A DNA stretch of 5,664 bases, taken from CAZRVH01 sp964624905. Its GTDB lineage: Bacteria; Patescibacteriota; Gracilibacteria; Peribacterales; Peribacteraceae. This document shows positions 1 through 3,226 of this stretch, piece after piece. The stretch covers positions 1-5,664 of the forward strand of contig CAZUYK010000024.1 of assembly GCA_964624905.1 (NCBI GenBank), written 5' to 3'. The notes beneath the pieces were generated by a model. That model ran no database searches and was not told the DNA's origin. It saw only the letters and a list, made by a program, of their open reading frames with translations. Numbering within the stretch: the stretch's first letter is position 1; every line of letters begins with the position of its first letter. The translations under genes were made by a program, and so were the position numbers.

Positions 1-230
1 TCACCCTCGCCCGGTGCCTCGGCCTTCCAGTGGCACTGCGTGGCGGCGGCCGTGATGGTGATACCGCGCTCCTGCTCCTGTTCCATCCAGTCCATGGTCG
101 CCTCGCCTTCGTGAACTTCACCGATCTTGTAGTTCTTTCCGGTGTAGAACAGGATGCGCTCCGACGTCGTGGTCTTACCAGCGTCGATGTGGGCGATGAT
201 ACCGATATTACGTACGTGCTTCAGGTCCAT
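1..230 (-). CDS. fusA: Elongation factor G, N-terminal 76 codons (runs off window)
   Basis: EF-G is the cytoplasmic GTPase that drives translocation of tRNA and mRNA on the ribosome and, with RRF, ribosome recycling. Only the start of the G domain is inside the window. The P-loop AHIDAGKTT lies at residues 13-21. The strongly conserved MDWMEQEQERGITIT (residues 46-60) contains the switch I / G2 region. Both match EF-G rather than EF-Tu or LepA. The N-terminus is short (MDLKHVRNIG). The ATG at 230 is chosen because the homology begins a few residues after it. No SD is visible: the ten bases before the ATG are pyrimidine-rich. The last visible residues (WKAEAPGEG) enter a variable loop before the next GTPase motif. 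In many bacteria fusA directly follows rpsG; here almost 1.9 kb and other genes separate them, and fusA has its own predicted promoter. Confidence 0.97.
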   Translation of the reverse strand, partial: MDLKHVRNIGIIAHIDAGKTTTSERILFYTGKNYKIGEVHEGEATMDWMEQEQERGITITAAATQCHWKAEAPGEG

Positions 231-290
231 AAAGGAAGGGAAAAGAGGCGAGAGGCGGCAAATGGACGCGTCTCAAAACAAAGTACGGGG

Positions 291-319
291 ACTATAATGA
301 AGAGAAAGGGAAGATGCAA
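291..319 (-). promoter_or_regulatory. Predicted sigma70-type promoter of fusA
   Basis: On the minus strand a -35 box TTGCAT (314-319) lies 17 nt from a -10 box TATAGT (291-296), which matches the consensus at 5 of 6 positions. The expected start of transcription is an A near 284, giving a leader of about 54 nt. No terminator is seen between the upstream small ORF (stop at 351) and this promoter, so read-through into fusA is also possible. Confidence 0.6.
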
Positions 320-350
320 CGCATTTCCTGCGTAGAACGGACATATGGCA

Positions 351-620
351 TTAGGATGCAAGGAGGGTATGCAAGGCGCTTCGGATCAAGGCAATCAGGT
401 GGTTGGGGACGAATTGATGGATGCAAAGCTCCTTTTGAACCTGCGGGTAGACGCTACGCGCAACCTCGTCGATGTACGCACCCCTCGGTTGATCAATCCC
501 CTTTCCCGTTTGCTCCATCCACAAATCCAATTCCACGTCGATGATCTGCCTCAGCAAGAGATCGTCATAGCGAACGGAACAGGGTCGCGCATGGCCGGAG
601 GCGGAAAGAGGGGCGTGCAT
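351..620 (-). CDS. Small hypothetical protein, 89 aa, helical
   Basis: I do not recognise this protein. From about residue 19 the translation alternates hydrophobic and charged residues, as in a small helical cytoplasmic protein: YDDLLLRQIIDVELDLWMEQ, then an EVARSVYPQVQKEL stretch and a hydrophobic C-terminus (HLIALIRSALHTLLAS). There is no signal peptide or clear membrane segment. The case for a gene is mainly positional. A perfect consensus promoter lies just upstream on the same strand, with an expected leader of about 31 nt, and the frame stays open until TAA at 351, just before the fusA promoter. Against it, the ATG at 620 has no SD at a useful distance (a GAAGG lies 16 nt away), and the first 18 residues (rich in Pro, Ser, His) look less protein-like, so the true start may be further in. 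It could instead be a non-coding transcript. The overlapping plus-strand frame at 345-656 is less likely because no promoter or SD supports it. Confidence 0.5.
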   Translation of the reverse strand: MHAPLSASGHARPCSVRYDDLLLRQIIDVELDLWMEQTGKGIDQPRGAYIDEVARSVYPQVQKELCIHQFVPNHLIALIRSALHTLLAS

Positions 621-658
621 GGATGTTTGTGTGAAACCTTCAAAATTTTTGTGTAGCC

Positions 659-687
659 ATTATACTTATCCGAAACTTTTTTGTCAA
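659..687 (-). promoter_or_regulatory. Perfect consensus sigma70 promoter (TTGACA-17-TATAAT)
   Basis: On the minus strand TTGACA (682-687) and TATAAT (659-664) both match the consensus completely and are spaced exactly 17 nt apart (665-681). Transcription is expected to begin near 652 and run toward the ORF at 620-351 and then fusA. It lies in a clearly AT-rich stretch. Confidence 0.85.
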
Positions 688-806
688 TGGTCAAACATGT
701 GTTTTTCCTCTAGCCATAGCCATAATCTCAATACACGTTTTTTACGATTCTCTGAAAAATTTGTACGCCATTCAAAGATCGACGCGGATTGGCCCCGATG
801 CGCGGC

Positions 807-850
807 AAAAAAACACCCCTCGCGCGGACAGGCCGCGGAGGGGGTTTTCT
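807..850 (-). terminator. Bidirectional intrinsic terminator after the lipoprotein gene
   Basis: The stem pairs 810-824 with 834-848: AAAAC/GTTTT, CCCCTC/GAGGGG and GCG/CGC, with one bulged base on each side (A815, G837) and a loop of about 9 nt. Read on the minus strand it is followed by seven T residues (complement of 807-813), eight bases after the lipoprotein stop codon. Read on the plus strand it ends in TTTTCTTCT, so it should work both ways, although no plus-strand gene ends here. Confidence 0.85.
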
Positions 851-855
851 TCTCA

Positions 856-1053
856 TCATGGGATTTGGAGATGGTATTCGGCCCGGACGACGGCACCCAT
901 GGAACCTTGCGATTCCAAGCTGGAGAGCGGCCTGTAAGCCGTATGCACTCCGTGGTGCGCCTCCGCAATGACGACGATCGTCTGTCGGGGAGTGGCGCAA
1001 CCGAATAATTGGACCAGGATGAGAAGGAAAAGAACGGTGGCGATCCGACGCAT
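856..1053 (-). CDS. Small predicted lipoprotein, 65 aa, unknown function
   Basis: The product begins MRRIATVLFLLILVQLFGCA: two Arg, a hydrophobic core of about 14 residues, then a lipobox-like LFGC with the cysteine at residue 19. This is the pattern of a signal peptide cut by signal peptidase II, so the mature protein would be a lipid-anchored chain of 47 residues outside the cytoplasmic membrane. Phe at position -2 of the box is less usual. The mature part, which contains HHGVHTAYRPLSSLE and ends AEYHLQIP, matches no family I know. The start at 1053 is chosen because AAGGAG (1061-1066) lies 7 nt upstream. A longer frame opening with TTG at 1128 would start inside the -10 box, so it cannot be translated from this promoter. 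A strong promoter upstream and a terminator just after the TGA stop make a complete one-gene unit, divergent from the membrane protein gene at 1271. Real gene likely; function unknown. Confidence 0.75.
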   Translation of the reverse strand: MRRIATVLFLLILVQLFGCATPRQTIVVIAEAHHGVHTAYRPLSSLESQGSMGAVVRAEYHLQIP

Positions 1054-1060
1054 GTGATGA

Positions 1061-1066
1061 CTCCTT
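1061..1066 (-). promoter_or_regulatory. Strong Shine-Dalgarno site of the lipoprotein gene
   Basis: AAGGAG on the minus strand with a 7-nt spacer to the ATG at 1053. It fixes the start of the lipoprotein and shows that the host uses SD-led initiation, although its ribosomal genes here lack such sites. Confidence 0.8.
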
Positions 1067-1089
1067 TCGAACGTAGGATCCGGGATTCC

Positions 1090-1104
1090 AGCGGCTCCGC
1101 CGCT
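1090..1104 (-). other. Small hairpin in the lipoprotein mRNA leader
   Basis: AGCGGC and GCCGCT form a perfect 6-bp GC-rich stem with a 3-nt loop, a few bases after the expected transcription start near 1113 and about 25 nt before the SD. It may protect the 5' end of the transcript; no regulatory role can be shown. Confidence 0.45.
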
Positions 1105-1119
1105 TTCAGAATCTTTAAT

Positions 1120-1147
1120 ATTATACAATTTTTATTAATTATTTCAA
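1120..1147 (-). promoter_or_regulatory. Strong sigma70-type promoter of the lipoprotein gene
   Basis: On the minus strand TTGAAA (1142-1147, 5 of 6 consensus) is followed after 16 nt by a perfect TATAAT (1120-1125). The spacer is almost pure A/T. The expected start near 1113 gives a leader of about 60 nt. Confidence 0.8.
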
Positions 1148-1197
1148 GTTTAGGTTCATGCGCTTCCAATAGCCGATTTAAGGTACTTTAGAAGCAC

Positions 1198-1225
1198 TAG
1201 ACTCTGCCAATAATACGAATATAGT
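1198..1225 (+). promoter_or_regulatory. Probable promoter of the membrane protein gene
   Basis: On the plus strand TAGACT (1198-1203, 4 of 6) is followed after 16 nt by TATAGT (1220-1225, 5 of 6, the same -10 as predicted for fusA). Transcription would begin near 1232, about 39 nt before the ATG at 1271. It is back to back with the lipoprotein promoter. Confidence 0.5.
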
Positions 1226-1241
1226 ACCGATACGCTCGGTA
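1225..1241 (+). promoter_or_regulatory. Palindrome over the start of transcription (possible operator)
   Basis: TACCGA (1225-1230) and TCGGTA (1236-1241) are perfect inverted repeats around a 5-nt centre. The palindrome starts on the last base of the -10 box and covers the expected +1, a usual place for a repressor site. A second copy of the half-site, ATCGG at 1252-1256 beside the SD, could pair with CCGAT (1227-1231) in a longer transcript. Short enough to be chance. Confidence 0.35.
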
Positions 1242-1256
1242 TTTCACATCCATCGG

Positions 1257-1262
1257 AAGGAG
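1257..1262 (+). promoter_or_regulatory. Strong Shine-Dalgarno site of the membrane protein gene
   Basis: AAGGAG with an 8-nt spacer to the ATG at 1271; it fixes that start. Confidence 0.8.
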
Positions 1263-1270
1263 TCTTTTCC

Positions 1271-1708
1271 ATGACCGATACGCAAAAGATCATCGTGTCT
1301 GCATGCCTTATTCTCCTCATTTTTTCCTGCGTCGCAGTAAGGCGCTTCTTACGACATCAGCTGGCACAAAAAAAGAAGCGCGAAGAAGAACGGAAAAAGC
1401 GAATCCGGGATAAGGACGAACTCATCCTGCATGTCACGGCCTTGCTCAAACAAGAGCCGACCGCGGCCGGCCGCACCGATCCGTACACGATCGTACTGCA
1501 CTACGGCAGTTCCCGAATCGTGCACCGTCGGAAATCCTGGGATGATCTCATCATGCTCGTGTACGCCGATGAATCGTACGTTTCGATCCAGCTGATAAAC
1601 GGAAGCATGAGGGACATCCCCCTGACCAACAAGGAGGAGTGGCAAATACGCGATATCCGCCACGCACTCCGGAAATGGGAACGCCTTCCCCAACCCCAAC
1701 CAACCTAG
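1271..1708 (+). CDS. Single-pass membrane protein, 145 aa, unknown function
   Basis: I do not recognise the family. Three parts are visible. Residues 7-23 (IIVSACLILLIFSCVAV) form one membrane helix. Residues 24-49 are highly charged and likely helical or coiled coil (RRFLRHQLAQKKKREEERKK). Residues 70-138 form a mixed alpha/beta cytoplasmic domain: strands around YTIVLHY, SRIVHR and YVSIQLI, then a helix with EEWQIRDIRHALRKWERL. The C-terminal end is Pro/Gln-rich. The basic residues just after the helix put the C-terminal domain in the cytoplasm. IFSC inside the helix resembles a lipobox, but the arginines directly after it argue against a lipoprotein. The start is set by AAGGAG 8 nt upstream; the stop is TAG and a terminator follows. 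It is the only plus-strand gene here and diverges from the lipoprotein gene, so the two could work at the same membrane; this is inferred from position only. Confidence 0.8.
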   Translation: MTDTQKIIVSACLILLIFSCVAVRRFLRHQLAQKKKREEERKKRIRDKDELILHVTALLKQEPTAAGRTDPYTIVLHYGSSRIVHRRKSWDDLIMLVYADESYVSIQLINGSMRDIPLTNKEEWQIRDIRHALRKWERLPQPQPT

Positions 1709-1739
1709 ATGCCGGCACGTCCGTCATCGCCCCACGAAT

Positions 1740-1769
1740 GAGCACCCGGTTCGCCGAGGTGCTCTTTTT
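1740..1769 (+). terminator. Intrinsic terminator of the membrane protein gene
   Basis: GAGCACC (1740-1746) pairs with GGTGCTC (1758-1764). Inside it CGG pairs with CCG around a TTCG tetraloop (1750-1753), with one bulged A, and TTTTT follows at 1765-1769. It starts 32 nt after the TAG stop. It has no T tract in the other direction. Confidence 0.93.
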
Positions 1770-1774
1770 GAATT

Positions 1775-1807
1775 CATGAAAGACAAACCTCCGGTTTTTC
1801 TTTCATG
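1775..1807. repeat. 33-nt hairpin, possible bidirectional back-up terminator
   Basis: Two 15-nt arms (1775-1789 and 1793-1807), identical as inverted repeats except for one position, enclose a 3-nt loop. The inner part reads AAACC-TCC-GGTTT followed by TTCTTTC on the plus strand, and has a similar T-rich tail on the minus strand, so it may stop transcription from both sides. It begins six bases after the preceding terminator. It may also mark the left edge of the repeat-like stretch to 2064. Confidence 0.7.
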
Positions 1808-2031
1808 GGCTATCTTTTCGGCAAGGTGCGTCTCCACTTCGGGCGGAGCCCTCGTTCGACACGATTTTTCGATTTCTTCAAAACAAAGACCAGCAGGTAT
1901 CCCGCGTCCACGGAGGGTGAAGGGGAAGCCCCGCATGCGTTAGCATCGTGGGCGAACATTTCGACGCGACAGCGAGAAATGGAGCCCGCGGGGCGGGCGG
2001 AGCGTGCTTTGGACGCGGGAGCGCTTCTTTG
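1808..2031. other. Gene-free, palindrome-rich stretch between two hairpins
   Basis: I see no credible gene here: several frames are open on both strands, but none has an SD, promoter or family resemblance. The stretch is rich in inverted repeats. A 10-bp exact pair, TCCCGCGTCC at 1900-1909 and GGACGCGGGA at 2011-2020, encloses smaller ones such as GCCCGC-GGG-GCGGGC (1984-1998). With the flanking 33-nt hairpins this looks like a non-coding dispersed repeat or a decayed insertion. That reading is inference. Confidence 0.45.
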
Positions 2032-2064
2032 CATACTTTCTTGTCGCCCTGACAAGAAAGTATG
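2032..2064. repeat. 33-nt perfect inverted repeat (14-bp stem, 5-nt loop)
   Basis: CATACTTTCTTGTC (2032-2045) and GACAAGAAAGTATG (2051-2064) are perfect inverted repeats around GCCCT. TTTGCA just to the left and TGCAAA a few bases to the right extend the symmetry. There is no T tract on either side, so it is not a normal terminator. Hairpins of this look are often scattered in many copies between genes in bacterial genomes. Confidence 0.8.
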
Positions 2065-2070
2065 AGATGC

Positions 2071-2097
2071 AAAAAGACACCCACCCGGGTGCCTCTT
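2071..2097 (-). terminator. Intrinsic terminator of the rpsL-rpsG operon
   Basis: On the minus strand AAGAGGCACCC (2087-2097) pairs with GGGTGTCTTTT (2072-2082), 11 bp including two G-U pairs, around a 4-nt loop, and ends in a T tract (complement of 2071-2075). It lies about 20 nt after the rpsG stop, so most transcripts should end before the gap leading to fusA. Confidence 0.85.
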
Positions 2098-2116
2098 GGA
2101 ATCGATGTAAACCGCC

Positions 2117-2569
2117 TTACTTCGCGAGGTGCGCGAAGGCCTTGTTGGCCTGTGCCATCTTCAGCACGTCCTGCTTCTTCTTGATCGCTCCTCCCTGTTC
2201 GGCTGAAGCGTCGAGGAGTTCCATGGCGAGCTTCTGAGCCATCGGCATTCCCTTGCGATCGCGGGCTGCGCCCAGGATCCAGCGGATGGAAAGGGCCATC
2301 TGTCTCTTCGGCGTCACCTCGGTCGGAACCTGGTAGACCGAACCGGCGACGCGCTTCGGGCGGACCTCGATGAGCGGCGTGGCGTTGAGAAGGGCCTTGT
2401 TGAAGACTTCCATCGGATCTTCCTTCGTGCGGGTCTTGATGACCTCCATCGTTTCCTTGAAGATGCGGCGGGACGTGTTCTTCTTTCCGCGCTCCATCAT
2501 GCAGTTGATGAACTTCTCGAGGAGAGCGTTGCTGTTTTCCGGCATGTAGGGCTTAACGGGCTTTGCCAT
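2117..2569 (-). CDS. rpsG: 30S ribosomal protein S7
   Basis: S7 binds the 3' major domain of 16S rRNA, starts assembly of the head of the small subunit and touches E-site tRNA. The family core is clear: KFINCMMERGKKNTSRRIF (residues 19-37), EVRPKRVAGSVYQVPTEV (68-85), the helix around MALSIRWIL (91-99) and GGAIKKKQDVLKMAQANKAF (126-145). At 150 aa it is slightly short. The N-terminal arm (MAKPVKPYMPENSN) lacks the usual run of arginines, and the chain ends at HLAK without the common terminal aromatic. The ATG at 2569 must be at or near the true start because an in-frame TAA lies 15 nt upstream. No SD is visible; the leader is pyrimidine-rich. It is 38 nt downstream of rpsL, so the two are co-transcribed, and a terminator follows. 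Confidence 0.97.
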   Translation of the reverse strand: MAKPVKPYMPENSNALLEKFINCMMERGKKNTSRRIFKETMEVIKTRTKEDPMEVFNKALLNATPLIEVRPKRVAGSVYQVPTEVTPKRQMALSIRWILGAARDRKGMPMAQKLAMELLDASAEQGGAIKKKQDVLKMAQANKAFAHLAK

Positions 2570-2570
2570 A

Positions 2571-2607
2571 GGAGATGAGGATTAGGGTTGGGGTTAGTGA
2601 GGATGGG
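2571..2607 (+). other. G-rich, telomere-like tract in the rpsL-rpsG spacer
   Basis: The plus strand of the 38-nt spacer is almost free of C and carries runs GG, GGG, GGGG, GG and GGG, including TTAGGGTTGGGGTTAG. The mRNA strand is therefore C/U-rich right up to the rpsG start. A two-layer G-quadruplex in the template strand is possible in principle. Confidence 0.5.
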
Positions 2608-3036
2608 TTACTTGGCTGCGTCTTTGGGCTTGCGGGCGCCGTAGCGGCTGCGTCCCTGCTTGCGGTTGCGCACGCCTTCCGTATCGAGCACGCCGCGGAT
2701 GATGTGGTAGCGGACTCCCGGAAGATCTTTCACGCGGCCCCCGCGGACGAGGACGACGGAGTGTTCCTGCAGGTTGTGTCCTTCTCCCATGATGTAGGCC
2801 TTCACTTCGTGTCCGTTCGTAAGGCGTACGCGGGCGATCTTGCGGAGAGCGGAGTTCGGCTTCTTCGGCGTCATGGTCGTTACTTTCAAGCAGACTCCGC
2901 GCTTGAACGGGGCGCCTTTGCGCAAGGGCACGGGGCGCATCTTCAGCGCGTTCCAGGTGTACTGGAGGGCCGGAGACTTGCTTTTCACGCGCTTATTGCG
3001 GCGTGGCTTGCGGATGAGCTGGTTGATCGTAGGCAT
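2608..3036 (-). CDS. rpsL: 30S ribosomal protein S12
   Basis: S12 sits at the decoding centre and controls translational accuracy; it is the classic streptomycin-resistance locus. The sequence opens MPTINQLIRKPR. It carries the two conserved loops TPKKPNSALRK (residues 56-66) and RGGRVKDLPGVRYH (98-111), with lysines at 58, 59 and 103 as in streptomycin-sensitive proteins. Asp104 is the residue that RimO methylthiolates in some bacteria. At 142 aa it is longer than the 124-aa E. coli protein because of an extra segment at about residues 25-44 before KRGVC; Bacillus-type S12 has a similar insertion, so this is a known form. The ATG at 3036 fits the family start exactly. No SD lies just upstream. 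It is the first gene of an rpsL-rpsG unit, cut off from rpoC by a terminator. Confidence 0.98.
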   Translation of the reverse strand: MPTINQLIRKPRRNKRVKSKSPALQYTWNALKMRPVPLRKGAPFKRGVCLKVTTMTPKKPNSALRKIARVRLTNGHEVKAYIMGEGHNLQEHSVVLVRGGRVKDLPGVRYHIIRGVLDTEGVRNRKQGRSRYGARKPKDAAK

Positions 3037-3056
3037 TCAAATAGTTAGAAAATGTG

Positions 3057-3074
3057 CTCCGGGAACCCCGGGAG
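3057..3074 (-). other. Hairpin at the 5' end of the rpsL leader
   Basis: CTCC/GGAG and GGG/CCC form a GC-rich 7-bp stem with one bulge and a 3-nt loop, about 20 nt upstream of the rpsL ATG. If the predicted promoter is right, the stem begins on the first transcribed bases and would cap the mRNA. It has no T tract, so it is not a terminator. Confidence 0.5.
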
Positions 3075-3080
3075 GCCCAG

Positions 3081-3109
3081 ATAGTAATGGGTCGAGGGAG
3101 CGGAGTAAA
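3081..3109 (-). promoter_or_regulatory. Possible promoter of rpsL-rpsG
   Basis: On the minus strand TTTACT (3104-3109) and TACTAT (3081-3086) are spaced 17 nt apart, each matching the consensus at 4 of 6 positions. Some promoter is needed in this 147-nt gap, because a strong terminator separates rpoC from rpsL. The match is modest, and the true site could be elsewhere in 3085-3183. Confidence 0.4.
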
Positions 3110-3183
3110 GGGGATTTTACCGATAATAGCCCGAGAAAACAGGCTTTCGGTGCAGATCAAGGGGCAAGGATGGCAAGGGTATC

Positions 3184-3207
3184 AAAAAGGGCCCTTTCGG
3201 GCCCCTT
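3184..3207 (-). terminator. Intrinsic terminator of rpoC
   Basis: On the minus strand AAGGGGCCC (3199-3207) pairs with GGGCCCTTT (3186-3194) in a 9-bp stem with one G-T (G-U in RNA) pair and a GAAA tetraloop, ending in TTTTT (complement of 3184-3188). It starts 19 nt after the rpoC stop. Confidence 0.95.
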
Positions 3208-3226
3208 ATGATTGATGGAATGCGGA

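Noticed and set aside
293..298. TATAAT on the plus strand as a promoter
   Set aside because: No -35 box lies at 16-18 nt upstream and no supported plus-strand gene follows; it overlaps the minus-strand fusA -10 box.
345..656. 103-aa plus-strand open frame
   Set aside because: It has no SD or promoter and overlaps on the opposite strand the ORF that has a perfect promoter; its translation does not look more protein-like.
619..1008. 129-aa plus-strand open frame
   Set aside because: It crosses the AT-rich promoter region and the terminator, then reads antisense to the lipoprotein; no start signals.
1054..1128. Longer start (TTG at 1128) for the lipoprotein
   Set aside because: It would begin within the -10 box, and the shorter form has a well-placed SD and a proper signal peptide at its N-terminus.
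684..1169. 161-aa minus-strand open frame
   Set aside because: It runs through the lipoprotein promoter, the lipoprotein gene in another frame and the terminator at 807-850.
1271..1330. Membrane protein read as a lipoprotein (IFSC at residues 17-20)
   Set aside because: The n-region has a single Lys and the putative +1 Cys is followed closely by two Arg, which fits a membrane anchor better.
1724..2084. Several open frames of 64-86 aa on both strands between the membrane gene and rpsG
   Set aside because: They overlap each other, cross hairpins or terminators, and have no SD or recognisable motif; open frames are expected in GC-rich repeats.
2905..2965. Insertion in S12 as a novelty
   Set aside because: A similar extra segment is known in the longer S12 proteins of Bacillus and other bacteria.
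2575..3048. 157-aa plus-strand open frame antisense to rpsL
   Set aside because: A mirror of the GC-rich, highly conserved rpsL gene, with no signals of its own.
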